Assembly (NCBI RefSeq): GCF_023078275.1
Contig: NC_062979.1
Location: 16,721,848 to 16,785,847, forward strand
Origin: Leguminivora glycinivorella
Lineage: Eukaryota > Arthropoda > Insecta > Lepidoptera > Tortricidae
DNA length: 64,000 nucleotides
Direction: 5' to 3'
Made by a program: the position numbers and the translations under genes
Notes under the pieces: generated by a model
Databases searched by the model: none
The model's input: only the letters and a program-made list of their open reading frames with translations
Told to the model about the DNA's origin: nothing
Shown: in pieces, positions 54,524 through 64,000 of the stretch
Layout of the letters: every line of letters begins with the position of its first letter
Numbering within the stretch: position 1 is the first letter of the stretch

Positions 54524-55540
54524 TCAGACAGAGCTCGTACCAAAAACACGATGTAAGTCTGCTTCGGAGCGTATGGAAAGAGCGGACTTTCCCTCTGCCT
54601 GTCGAATAAAGATTCGGCCTCGTCTTGTCCATGAGAACCTCCACTGGTGCTGCCTACATGACTCACGAACCTTATGGAATAGCAGGCGGTTCGTCCGGGT
54701 GAGCCGCTCATTGATGAAGATGCGACGCGGAGGGCTTGGAAAATTGTCGTCGGAAAAGGTGAAATTGCGCCGCACCCGGGCGGCCTGCAGCAATTCATCT
54801 CGCAGTTGTCGCTGCGCCAACCTAACGACGACACGACGCGGCCGGCCCCCAGCCCCAGAGTCTGCTCCTTCCTCGCCCCTGTTCACTGCCCCAACCCGTT
54901 CGGCGAACACCACGTCCCGTTGCTCCAATGTGACACCTAACTTGGCCGCGACAAGGATAACTGTGTGAACAGCATTTTCCCCTTTTGCCTCCGGAATATG
55001 ACCAATATCGAGGTCAGAGAGCAGCGCGTCCTGATCGCGGTCGTTCAGTTCCAGCTCCAGGCGCGCAACCGTCTGCTGAAGCTCCACCGCTACTCCTGCC
55101 GACGACTGGCCATCCGACTCGCTGCCGGCGGAACCCTCAGGCCGCTCCTCCAGGCACCTGACCCTGTCCTCCAGAGTATCTAGGCGGCTATTGATGCCAC
55201 CCAAGGTGCTGTGTAGGCTGGCCACTTCGACACGCAAACCCGCAAGTTCGCTCCGCACAGCCCCAAACTCAATACGAAGCAAGGACAGCTGCTCCGCAAC
55301 ATCCAGCTGTTGGTCAGCTGGCGCATCATCCTCGTCGGCAACACTCTGCTTCACAGGCGTATTGTCGGAGTTGTCGCGCCGACAGCTGGCCGACTTGCAC
55401 GTCGGGCAAGCCCAAGTAACAGGAACGCGGGCATTTGGGCCCATGTTCACACAGACTTTGTGGAAAGTCAGCCCACAGCTGCATTTGGCGACACCCGTCG
55501 TGCCCATGGGCTTGCCGCATGCCGCAGCGCAGACAACCAT
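54524..55540 (-). CDS. Retrotransposon ORF1 protein with PHD-like zinc finger
   Basis: About 338 codons from the first ATG (reverse of 55538-55540); an open frame extends slightly upstream. N-terminal PHD-type finger (residues about 3-50): CAAACGKP, CSCGLTFHKVC, then WACPTCKSASC. Next is a coiled coil with heptads (EQLSLLRIEFGAVRSELAGL, VEVASLHSTLGGINSRL). The C-terminal RRM-like region contains VVFAERVGAVNR, RPRRVVVRLAQRQLRDELLQ and IFINERLTRTNRLLFHKVRE. CR1-group ORF1 proteins combine a PHD finger and a coiled coil in this way. It would bind element RNA. Intact. ORF2 starts 177 bases further on. Confidence 0.88.
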   Translation of the reverse strand: MVVCAAACGKPMGTTGVAKCSCGLTFHKVCVNMGPNARVPVTWACPTCKSASCRRDNSDNTPVKQSVADEDDAPADQQLDVAEQLSLLRIEFGAVRSELAGLRVEVASLHSTLGGINSRLDTLEDRVRCLEERPEGSAGSESDGQSSAGVAVELQQTVARLELELNDRDQDALLSDLDIGHIPEAKGENAVHTVILVAAKLGVTLEQRDVVFAERVGAVNRGEEGADSGAGGRPRRVVVRLAQRQLRDELLQAARVRRNFTFSDDNFPSPPRRIFINERLTRTNRLLFHKVRESCRQHQWRFSWTRRGRIFIRQAEGKSALSIRSEADLHRVFGTSSV

Positions 55541-55889
55541 TTCGCTCACTACGTGAATAGGGGCTTTATCGTAAGTCAACCACAACAGTTCCAATATGAG
55601 TTACTAGATGGCGCTAGCCGTAGCACCAGAGTCTTAAATTTTATAAAGTTATTTCACATCTACCCGCCACACGTAAAATGTCACTTTGATACACAGCTAT
55701 AAAAAGCACTATAAACGCACTATCCCAGTGCGCGGCAGAACGCACACACTAACACAGGCTAATGAGGCACCAGTGCACACATTGATCAGCGCAGATGAAG
55801 GTAAATCGTGAGATTACTATTATTGTGATAACAAAAAAGCGCGAGCGTAACAGTGTGTGTTACCGTCCGTGACGTCACTCCAAATAAAG

Positions 55890-56358
55890 GAAATAATAAA
55901 TTCTTTATTGTGCACCATACAGAAAAAAATACACAAGATGGATCACGCTTAATAACTAGGTAACAACAGGCGGTCTTATCGCTAAGAAGCGATCTCTACC
56001 AGACAACCTTTAGGTAGCAGGAAACAATGAATATAGATCATTAAACGGGTAGTGCCGATATATATAAATTACAATGAATAAAGTATTATATATAATATAG
56101 TAAATACATACATAAAGATATATAATAATAAATACCTGTATAATATATAAATACTATATACCTACTTAAATACGTACATATACATAAATATATTACATTT
56201 AATAAGTAAATAAAGGCAGATTAAGGCAGCGACAAGTAATGAGATACACATACACATACACCAAAGGAAAAACAACCAAGTCGACTGGTAACCGAGCCGG
56301 GTATCGAAGCCGCGTCTTCAGCCTATGCGGCTAACCTCTATTAAACTACCCGACCAAC
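55890..56358 (-). mobile_element. SINE with tRNA-like head and LINE-derived tail
   Basis: On the minus strand the head (56290-56355) has an A box (GGGTAGTTTAATAGAGG) and B box (GGCTTCGATACCC). The body is AT-rich. The tail (55897-56020) shares the TTATCGCTAAGAAGCGATCT block with the LINE 3' end at 28115-28270, and ends AATAAAGAATTTATTATT. A SINE borrowing a LINE tail is a standard arrangement. Confidence 0.65.
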
Positions 56359-56523
56359 CTACCGATCGAAATGTCTCTGGTTTAAGTTACCTGTGTAAGG
56401 CCGCTCTAACTTCTGAGAAACTTATGACGCCGGGGCTTGCGAGGACGACGGATACGTGACGACGAAATCAAACCTTAGATCTCTATGGAAGTGCCTGGTG
56501 GACGACGTCGATAAAGTATTATT

Positions 56524-56640
56524 TATTTATTTATTTATTTATTTAACCTTTATTGCACAACATAAAGTACAAATGGCGAACTTAATGCCTTAAGGCATTC
56601 TCTACCAGTCAACCATTGGACCAAACAGAAACTTACAATT
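56524..56640 (-). repeat. 5'-truncated 3' end of the 11.5-18.3 kb LINE family
   Basis: Minus strand: GGTTGACTGGTAGAGAATGC, CATTAAGTTCGCC, TGTGCAATAAAGG, then (AAAT)n at 56518-56546. It matches 18190-18297. Confidence 0.8.
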
Positions 56641-56764
56641 GGTGCGGAAAATAAAACAGAAATTTAAATAGATATAAGTCGCTATCTAAATACTATACCT
56701 AAGTGAGTATGGATGGATGGACGCGACCTTCCCCGCAAGCCACGGCGACCACGGCGTTACTCAC

Positions 56765-56882
56765 CGTTTTCCTGCTTGAGCCTCTCGATCTGTTCGTTCT
56801 GCGCGCGCGACACCTTCAGCGCCGTCATAGTCTCCCGGTACTGTCGCTCATTCTCCTCGTCTAGCTCCGGCAGAGCCGAACG
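56765..56882 (-). CDS. Internal exon of host coiled-coil protein gene (exon C)
   Basis: Minus-strand exon of 118 bases between an acceptor (ATAAATCTCCAG at 56883-56894) and a consensus donor GTGAGTAA (reverse of 56757-56764). The single open frame reads RSALPELDEENERQYRETMT, then ALKVSRAQNEQIERLKQEN: charged, helical, heptad-like. It starts in phase 0, matching the exon at 58459-58569, and ends one base into a codon, matching the exon at 26999-27138. The GC-rich codons stand out from the intron DNA. The gene family is not identified. Confidence 0.72.
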
Positions 56883-56889
56883 CTGGAGA

Positions 56890-57408
56890 TTTATAAGCAC
56901 AGTATAGTTATTTGTACATCTCTTGAACATCTCTAGAGACTTGTACATCTCTTGAAATGTGTAATTTAGCTGTTCATTTTCTGTATTTTTTTTTTGTATT
57001 ATTTGACAAAGGTTTTTACTTTTAAATATTTTAATTTTATAAAATTTGACTTTTGGAGACGCTATACATCTCCATGGATTATTTGATTAAGTATAATATT
57101 TTTACTTGTAATATTCAGTCTTTTACAACTATTGAAGTATTATAGATTTCTTTTATCTTTGTATCTGTTTGCACTTTCTTTATGTATTGATTATAGTTAG
57201 TAATAATATGACATTTAGAGACTTTATACATCTCTAATTCTATATCAGTGTATAGCTACTTTGCTTATGATTAATATTTTTAGTTAATATTTCTATTAAT
57301 TTCATTTGTTTAACTTTAATGAATACTCTGTAATGTTGACATGTAAAAGTGCCCCCGTGGCCTATTTGCTGAATAAATGATTTTGTATTTTGTATTTTGT
57401 ATTTGGCA
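56890..57408 (+). repeat. Probable retrotransposon 3' untranslated region with TTTTGTA tail
   Basis: Ends GCTGAATAAATGATTTTGTA followed by TTTTGTATTTTGTATT, the polyadenylation signal plus short-repeat tail of a non-LTR element. No ORF remains. CATCTCT words recur in its left part. Confidence 0.45.
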
Positions 57409-57409
57409 T

Positions 57410-57907
57410 AGAGATGGGCCAAATATTCGGTAAATATTCGGTATTCGGCACATTCGGCAAGTTTTTCAATGTTCGTATTCGGCCGAATAGTAGTTATATT
57501 GCCGAATATTTACCGAATAATCAAAGTAAATAAATAGCGTAAGTTTTTTCGTAATTCATCGGATAATGACATCCTATTTCAGCATTCTAAGAAACCACCA
57601 AAAGTAGTTAAAAATGCGTTAAAATATAAGTACCTACCATAATTAATTAATTATGTTAAAAATTAAAATAACGTAGCTTAAGATATACAACCAAAATTTT
57701 TTTGTGCACTAAATTATACAAACATTAAGAGCCAAGGTACCTACCCATTACTTACCATTACCAATCATTGAAAAGTTTTTAACTCTAAGCCAGGATTTCA
57801 AATATGGCGGAACCGAATATTCGGCCGAAAGTTCGGTTCGGTAACAGCTGAACCGAATGTTCGGCCGAATATTCGTATTCGGCAAAGTCCTTATTCGGCC
57901 CATCTCT
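57410..57907. repeat. ATTCGGC-rich element with AGAGATGGGCC ends
   Basis: Ends AGAGATGGGCCAAATATTCGG and the inverted ATTCGGCCCATCTCT. ATTCGGC / GCCGAAT words are repeated many times near both ends (for example GAATATTCGGCCGAAAGTTC). The ends resemble hAT-type non-autonomous elements; that is inference. Confidence 0.65.
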
Positions 57908-57927
57908 AATTTTGGTACAATTTTGTA

Positions 57928-58008
57928 CAGTCAGCTGCAGAGAAAAGGAGACTCCCTGCCATACAAATTTGTATGCAAGGGGGTCTACTTTTCTCTGCAG
58001 CTGACTTA
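57928..58008. repeat. Palindromic MITE
   Basis: CAGTCAGCTGCAGAGAAAAG and CTTTTCTCTGCAGCTGAC-like arms (TTTTCTCTGCAGCTGACT) with the centre CATACAAATTTGTATG. About 80 bp. Confidence 0.8.
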
Positions 58009-58458
58009 CTAAATATTGTTGAAAATCACGACAATAGGTAGGTAATCCTCATCTTCAGTGATTTTCTTCACCTTCAAGACACGATTCTGAAGAAACATCT
58101 CTAAATTCTCTAATTGAATATTTGAAGTGTGATTTTATAATTATACTTCTAAGTGACCCAGTTTATTTGATTAATATTTGTAGCCTTTCTGCTTGCTTTT
58201 CAGTTTCGCAAATATTACGAATGATATACAAACTCGACCAATCAGGAATTGAAATTTATGATTCCGCAATTTCCGCAAGTTTATTTTATAGAACTGTAGA
58301 ATACAATATCTATAATACCTAATACCTACCTATTGCTAAGATTAAGTATATTATATCATCCAAGTACAACCTTAGTACCTACAATGTTACACTAAAATCT
58401 AATATTGAACGAAGTCATAGGACCGTCTATTGGAAAAATAAGTACCACTTAACCTTAC

Positions 58459-58569
58459 CTGAACAACCAAGCTACTTTCGATTTCTTCCAAATTGGATTT
58501 AAGTAGGCATATTTGTACTTGCTGGTCTTCAGGTGACAACATTTTTAAATTATTGTGATCTTTATTGTG
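58459..58569 (-). CDS. Internal exon of host coiled-coil protein gene (exon B)
   Basis: Minus-strand exon of 111 bases (37 codons, phase 0 at both ends). Acceptor TTTCCATTTCTTTAAAG at 58570-58586; strong donor CAG/GTAAGG. It reads HNKDHNNLKMLSPEDQQVQI, then CLLKSNLEEIESSLVVQ. An internal ATG exists, but the exon is open up to its acceptor and the upstream exon at 59201-59244 joins in frame, so translation need not begin here. Function unknown. Confidence 0.68.
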
Positions 58570-58843
58570 CTTTAAAGAAATGGAAACAATACATTAAGTA
58601 GAAAATTGGGAAAAAACTATCGCACCTTTATTTTATAAGCAGACAAGTAGTGTTTATGGCTATTTTTTTTTTAATTTCCCGCCAAGTGAGCTATATTTTT
58701 TTTAATTTTATGTCCTCTTCACACGATCCCGCACAGGTCCTGAAAGTTGGAAAAATAGGGTTGAAAACTTTTTTAACCTTAATACTTATAAGTATAACAC
58801 TTACACACAAAACAAAATTATACACATTAGGTGTGCAAATACT

Positions 58844-59160
58844 ACTCTACGAGTTAATACGTGCAGCTTGGTGCCAAAGTTGGCAACATGCGATACTAGC
58901 GCCCCTAGCGGTATGAGTTGATCAAAATAGTTTAGTTCATACAGTATAAAATTTAAAAAAGTCACACATTCTTATTTTTTGTTTTATTCCGTCTAAAAAT
59001 ATTAAAGTAGATCAAGTAATCGCATTTTCTATTTTAATTTACTAAAATAAAAGTCTGGCAAACTACTTTGAACAACTCGTACCGCTAGATGGCGCTAGTA
59101 AAATTGTTGCCGCTCCATTGTATGGGAAACGTCAGAAGCTGCACGTATTAACTCTAGAGT
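58844..59160. repeat. MITE with ~90-bp inverted repeats in a host intron
   Basis: ACTCTACGAGTTAATACGTG at the left and CACGTATTAACTCTAGAGT at the right; arms continue through GCAGCTT and TAGCGCCCCTAGCGGTA / TACCGCTAGATGGCGCTA. It occupies half of the 630-bp intron between exons B and A. Confidence 0.85.
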
Positions 59161-59200
59161 TTATATAGTATTTGAGGTGTGTCAGTAAAAAATTACCTAC

Positions 59201-59244
59201 AATTTTTTTGGGAGCTGGTTCTGCATCATCCAGCTTGTCGCATC
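59201..59244 (-). CDS. Exon of host coiled-coil protein gene (exon A, first visible)
   Basis: Short minus-strand exon of 44 bases: acceptor ATTCAGCTGACAG, donor ATT/GTAGGT (an alternative GTAG/GTAATT lies 4 bases on). The open frame gives CDKLDDAEPAPKKI and joins exon B in phase 0. It begins with two bases of a split codon, so at least one more exon lies upstream, beyond what I could find (probably outside the window). Because it is short, this is the weakest of the internal exons. Confidence 0.5.
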
Positions 59245-59307
59245 CTGTCAGCTGAATGTGCTAATGTAAATGTGATCGATCACGAATAAGACAAACCTAC
59301 ATATGAA

Positions 59308-59428
59308 GTTGGTCAAGCAAATCTTGTTAGTAGAAAAAGGCGCCAAAGTCAAATGATCCCATTTCCTTTTTCCCTTATATTTCTCAAATTTGGCGCCTTT
59401 TTAGTGGCAAGATTTACTTGACCGACTA
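59308..59428. repeat. MITE (GGTCAAGCAAATCTTG family)
   Basis: TTGGTCAAGCAAATCTTGTT and GGCAAGATTTACTTGACCGA are inverted, with AAAAAGGCGCCAAA / TTTGGCGCCTTTTT inside. A terminal fragment (GACAAGATTTGCTTGACCA) recurs at about 59687-59705. Confidence 0.85.
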
Positions 59429-59886
59429 TAATAATACACGACAGATGCTACGAAAAGCCACGGGATCCAACTCAATTCCCTACCATGTAGTTTCAAATTG
59501 AAATTCGTACTACATTTTTAGTAAAGTAGGTAGTAAGTTACAATTTTACAAACAAAATAGACAAATTCGAACCAATATTACATTATGACCAAACACCAAT
59601 TGTCATTAATGGATAATTTATTGGACCAATATTGGATCAAGGACTTATTGCGTATCGGCTACTAATAATAATAATTATCCCTTCGCGACAAGATTTGCTT
59701 GACCATCTATTTATCCGGAGTCCGAAAATCCGGATAATTCGCTGATTTTGCGATCCGTTTCTAAATCCGGATTTTAAAACCGAAATCCGGATTTTCGAAT
59801 TTTTACTTTTACGTCGCAATTTCAACCGAAATAAAGGACACAAGTTATGTTTACTAGCAGAAACGTCTGCAATCGATGCCACTAAG

Positions 59887-59968
59887 CTTAGAATAAATTT
59901 AAAAGTGGAAAATGTGAGTTCAAGTCTCACCCAAGGCAGACATTTTCCACTTTTAAATTTATTCTAAG
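59887..59968. repeat. Hairpin with a tRNA T-arm-like loop
   Basis: Arms CTTAGAATAAATTTAAAAGT plus GGAAAATGT and their exact reverse complement enclose GAGTTCAAGTCTCACCCAAG-GCAG, whose GTGAGTTCAAGTCTCAC is a T-arm/B-box form. Just outside, GTCTGC (59867) could pair with GCAGAC (59936). It looks like a tRNA-derived inverted-repeat element. Confidence 0.6.
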
Positions 59969-59969
59969 A

Positions 59970-61253
59970 CAAGTGTTTATGTACGTGGAATCCAATGTAT
60001 AAGCAACTGTAAATAAAAAAAAACATCCGTTTACACGTCATCAGATGTCTTGAGAATGCAGGCAAATTTAAGTTTAAATAGTATACGAAAAATGTCCATA
60101 AATACAGGGTGTAATGTGATTCCTGGTATCTATAATACTTATGTAAACCACTTTGTATACCATGGTTTGCAATAAATGCTTATATTATTAGTAGACGAAC
60201 CAAACATCCTATTGTTAATGAATTATATTAAGTAGAATTACAATCATAACCACATAACAACACTGTCATCAAAGTTGGTTATATGTTAGAACTGATGCAC
60301 TTCAATACATACTATAATTATGCTGTCAAAGTCGATTAGGCTAAGTTTGAACTGCGACCTCAACAAAACTTGTTCAATGTTAATGTAGAAATTTGACTAA
60401 ATTGGCATGTTTATAAGATAAATGAATAATACTAAATGGCTTGCTGCCTTCATATTCGGAAACACTATTACTGTCGTAAAACATATTTTATAATATGCTT
60501 TTCATCACACTCTCTCGAAAACGGTGTTATTACATTATGATACTTAATGAACTATTTTACCGCCCTGGGGCGGTAAAGTGAATACCAGGGTGGGACCTTC
60601 CACGACCTGTCAAAAATTACAAGATGGCGGACGAATGTTCAAAATGTCAGCGTAGATATTTCAATACAATAATTTAAAATTTGGTTATTACTTCGCGAGT
60701 GTGATGAAAAACGTTGTGTATATCACGGGCGGCTGAAGGCTTCACTTTCCGCCCTCAATCTTATACATATACCTTTGTATTATTTATTGTTACGTTAGGT
60801 ATACAATTTAAATTGCTGTAAAAAGTAATACTATAAAACCAAGTCTAGTCTAATACCTAACTAGTCTTTCTAAAAAAAGCTGAAATTAGGTAGTAGTTTT
60901 TGCAGAACCTTCACTAAAACCAAGGAAGTCATTACAGAGTTTACAAAGCCAGGCGGAAGTACCTATTCAAAGCGAATATACTGAGTTTTACGGTAGGTTA
61001 CATAATTGTAGTACTCGTACACTCAAAATAAAATGGTATTTCATTATTTTTCCGGGTATAATTCTTCTTCCACTACCTTCTACCGAAGTTCGGTATACCT
61101 ACCTACTAATATATAAGTACACCGGGACTTAGATGACGATCTTTTCTTTTTTTTTTTGATAGTACCTATATACAATTATACATATATATATACCTACCAT
61201 CATTTTTGCAATTCGTCGATAAGTATCGCTTTTGTCGGACATTGCTAGGGAAA
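59970..61253. other. AT-rich sequence, no gene seen
   Basis: Contains repeat-like words (CCGCCCTGGGGCGGTAAAGT at about 60561 and the related ATGAAAAACGTTGTGTATAT at about 60704) but no ORF or exon that I can support. Confidence 0.4.
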
Positions 61254-61386
61254 CTCAAAAGCCCGCTCCAGACTATGCGCGCGAATCACGGCGCGACGCC
61301 GCGAACGCGAGTGTCGATTCGATACGCAGAAAGTTCCACACTCGCGTTCGCAGCGTCGTGCGCATAGTCTGGAGCGGGCTTTTGAG
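61254..61386. repeat. GC-rich MITE
   Basis: CTCAAAAGCCCGCTCCAGAC and GTCTGGAGCGGGCTTTTGAG are exact inverted repeats; similarity continues through TATGCGCGCGA / TCGTGCGCATA and GCGAACGCGAGTGT / ACACTCGCGTTCGC. 133 bp. Confidence 0.88.
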
Positions 61387-62160
61387 TGTCTCTAAACAAA
61401 GAAGACGAATACACGGTGATATTATTATAACATGCATTCAGACTTGATTCCGACTCCGTTCACTACCGTTAATTATTCATTAAGCTTCCTACCGTTATTT
61501 GAAGCCTATTTTATTATATTTGAGAGAGCAATCCTGTTAACAGATGACGTAGCGGTTCACATATTAGCTGACAGTAGTCGCCATTATCCCCACCACCAGT
61601 TTTACCCTTCCAGTTTTATCCCCTCACCACCGGGCGGTGGCGCCTACGGGCGCCGTTTGCCACATTGGCGTTCTGTTCTTCGGAGCGTACGGTTCACTAC
61701 AAAAAACTCTTAGAATTTCTGAGATTCTTAGAATTTTTTGTAAGTAAAAAATATGTAATATTTTACAAAATATTTCATATTTTAACGGTTTTACCGTTCG
61801 ATTATAAATAATAAAACGTGACGGACATTCCTTGTCCGTCGCAATATTTTTAGATAAGCTAACATTTCGAGCGCAGCGAAGGCGTCGCGGTAAGTAAGCG
61901 ACGAGCATTTGTTTTACTTTATTTACAGTGAATCGGTTCGCCATAAGCACGGATCAGGTCATTGAGAATTGAGACAGTTTAAATTAGACCACGATTTCAT
62001 AAATTGTTCGTTAGTTATAAAAAGAAAGGCGCATCTTTGTCGTCATAATTTATAAGTTGTTAAATGGTCGCGGTCTCATTCCTGAATGAGCATATTTTGC
62101 AGAAATGTCTGTTTGATGCAAAGTTTACGTTCTTAACGGTTGCTAAGTAATTAAACTTTT
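61387..62160. other. Unclassified sequence, no gene seen
   Basis: Includes a GC-rich patch (CCGGGCGGTGGCGCCTACGG at about 61629) and TTCGAGCGCAGCGAAGGCGT, typical endings of lepidopteran repeats. No exon supported. Confidence 0.35.
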
Positions 62161-62167
62161 TGCACAA

Positions 62168-63840
62168 GCTGCGCAAGGATAAAGTGCATCCTATTAGGAT
62201 ACTTGATTACTATTTTGTGAGGGACGCTTAAATTTTTATGACCTGATATTTTCCGTGCATATCCCCAGTATTATTACTATGCAGGCTATGGCGTGTAACA
62301 TTGCTTTCAAAATTTTGATAGTCTCGCAAGAAGCTAAGATGCAATTCATTAACGATTAAGTAGATAAAACCTAGGACACGTTTTAAAACCTTGTTGTATC
62401 AACTTGTAAAGGTTCTAGTGTCATATTGGATTCCCTATTGGGGTCCAGTCTATTATGCTATTTTCTTCATTCTTAATTAAAGAGTGCCTACTATTGATGC
62501 ATCGTTCTAAGTGTAAGCGTTGAATAAAATTCCGGTACTAATAATAATAATAGACTTACTGGAAGTTTGCTACTCTAGCTAAAGTAAAAGATTTTGAGTG
62601 AAACCCCCGTATGTGATATAAAATTGTAATGTGATATACATGCTTTTCTATGTCTAAAAAATGGCTATTTCACCCTATGTCTATAGTGTGAGGTCTGAGA
62701 TTTACCAGAATAACCATTATTATTTAAAGTAGGTACCTACTCTGTTGTAAATTACCACATACAGGAGAGTCACTATTGATCTTTTGCTTCTATCCAAATT
62801 AGGATTTATAAATAAATAGTAAGTAGCTGTCTGCTGATTTAAGTACACAAGTTGTTGTGCAATAAATTTATTATTATTCTGCTGCGCAAGCAGATGTGTT
62901 GACTATGCAGTATTTGTATCAGCTCATATCCTAGATTTGGCGTTACAAAGAAAAGACCCGAAATTTGTATTTTATTCGAATATCTACTCTAATAATTTCC
63001 GCTTGCGCAAGGCGTAAAGAGACATCATTATAATAACATTGTTGCTTGGGATATCCATTGAGACCATTTGCGAGGCTGGGCAAATGTTAGCGGGAAATCC
63101 GTGTAAATAGGAAAGTTTCCGCCAAGCCTATGTATCTAATCTTAATTACTCGTACTTCCGTCTGCGCAAGACGTGTTAGTATTTCTACTTACCCAACAAA
63201 TAACAAGCCGGCGCAAGGCCTTTGTTTGTTATTTTTTGTTATTTGACTGCTACACTAGCAGACGAAATAAAAGAGGCTCCTTCTATGAGACTATCTATCT
63301 AGTGTAATGAATTACCAATAATATAGCAAGCCCGTCCTGGCCTGCGCAATGTAGCGTGATCATAGAACTTGCCTTTTTATAAAATTTTATCTGCCATTCC
63401 ATAATATTCATAATTTGCCTGCGTAAGGCGTGTGAATATTATGAATATATTGTGAATATTTAGCCAACGAAACATAATCTCTGAAGAGATTTTGGCCGTC
63501 ACGGCTGTAGCCTCCGCAGGGCGTGTTAAACTTACAACTCAGCTCTCTGCTAGAACTATCAGGAACCGGATATTCTTAAATTAATGTAAACAGCATTCTT
63601 AAACTGTTTTTGCAGGGTTTAAGTAGGTAAGCAAGATATGATAAAACATATGTATTAGCCTGTTACATATCGCTAAACAAGTGCTTTGATAATGCAAGTA
63701 GTATTTGCTTCGGCAGTACATATACTTAAATTGGAATGACAGAATATTAGCATAGCCCCTGCGTATAGGGAAGACCCGCAAAGTGGTTAATTAAGCGTCT
63801 GGCCATATTACAATAACATAAATATATGCTTCCGCAAAGC
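62168..63840. other. Cluster of TGCGCAAG-like motifs in AT-rich DNA
   Basis: Motif positions: CTGCGCAAGG 62169, CTGCGCAAGC 62882, CTTGCGCAAGGCG 63002, CTGCGCAAGACG 63162, CGGCGCAAGGC 63209, CTGCGCAATG 63342, CTGCGTAAGGCGTGTG 63419, CTCCGCAGGGCGTGTT 63512, CTGCGTATAGG 63758, TTCCGCAAAGC 63829. Spacing is irregular. GC-rich words in otherwise AT-rich DNA suggest one motif copied or conserved. Meaning unknown. Confidence 0.45.
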
Positions 63841-63950
63841 AACCACAAGTCATATACTGTGTATTATTGCGTATCGGGCTACTACCACGAAAACGCATGC
63901 TATTAAGTAAATATACATTTCAAATACAAATCATCATATTCATGAAATAT

Positions 63951-63967
63951 CTAACCTAACCTAACCT
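63951..63967. repeat. Short (CCTAA)n run
   Basis: CTAACCTAACCTAACCTA: about three units of the insect telomeric TTAGG repeat in interstitial position. Such runs also arise by chance in lepidopteran repeats. Confidence 0.6.
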
Positions 63968-64000
63968 ATTCAGCCGCCAGCGACTAGCTAAGTGAACTTA

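Larger units (their letters stand above)
50862..55880 (-). mobile_element. Near-complete APE-type non-LTR retrotransposon (CR1-like) with TTCTA-type tail
   Basis: Minus strand: 5' untranslated region to about 55880, ORF1 55540-54524, ORF2 54347 to about 51427 (one frameshift), a 3' untranslated region, and a pentanucleotide microsatellite tail (TTCTA repeats; 50862-50883 on the plus strand as AATAGAATAG). 3' microsatellites instead of poly(A) are usual for CR1-group elements. It is in the same orientation as the host gene. The exact 5' end and target duplication are not resolved. Confidence 0.85.

Noticed and set aside
58000..58110. Possible extra exon (minus strand, NRVLKVKKITEDE after TTTCTTCAG)
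   Set aside because: A fair acceptor and a charged frame, but no GT donor in a suitable place; exons B and C already join in phase without it.

Overview
This window is animal nuclear DNA, most likely from a moth or butterfly (Lepidoptera). It is AT-rich, has no operons or Shine-Dalgarno-type gene starts, shows intron-exon structure, and is dominated by transposable elements (TEs) of the kind that fill lepidopteran introns: APE-type non-LTR retrotransposons with 3' microsatellite tails, tRNA-headed SINEs, a Penelope-like element, Tc1/mariner copies, P-superfamily debris, many short inverted-repeat elements, and repeats ending in the typical GGAACCCTA block. Species and chromosome cannot be told from the sequence alone.

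The one host gene I can support runs on the minus strand through most of the window. Six short exons with good or acceptable splice sites and compatible phases lie at 59201-59244, 58459-58569, 56765-56882, about 26999-27138, 9917-10071 and 749-863. The last carries the stop codon and is followed by AATAAA signals at 669-687. They encode the C-terminal part of a charged, heptad-rich coiled-coil protein that I cannot name. Its 5' part lies beyond the right edge. Almost everything else is intron.

Intron layout, left to right. 1-9916: inverted-repeat elements, a 5'-truncated Penelope-like insertion in a 120-bp satellite, then about 3.5 kb of a 102-bp G-rich satellite carrying its own retrotransposon insertion with a perfect 13-bp target duplication, followed by DNA elements and a tRNA-headed SINE. 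10072-26998: a nearly complete non-LTR retrotransposon (ORF1 at 11653-12501; ORF2 at 13099-17932) whose ORF2 is split by a 1.9-kb element with 8-bp target duplications and a degenerate THAP domain (P superfamily); then assorted repeats and RT fragments. 27139-56764: fragments of several retrotransposons; a three-level nest at 34331-40646 (RTE-like fragment, containing a long-TIR element, containing a foldback element whose arms hold 97-bp subrepeats); a restriction-like-endonuclease retrotransposon relic; two near-identical Tc1/mariner elements with intact transposases in opposite orientation; and a second nearly intact non-LTR retrotransposon (50862-55880, minus strand) with one frameshift. 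56883-64000: small inverted-repeat elements between and around the first visible exons, then an AT-rich tail with a cluster of TGCGCAAG-like motifs.

There is no functional interplay among the TE genes. Each retrotransposon or transposase acts for its own element. The biology of note is how the host gene keeps splicing across such introns, the satellite and foldback structures, and the layered record of insertions.
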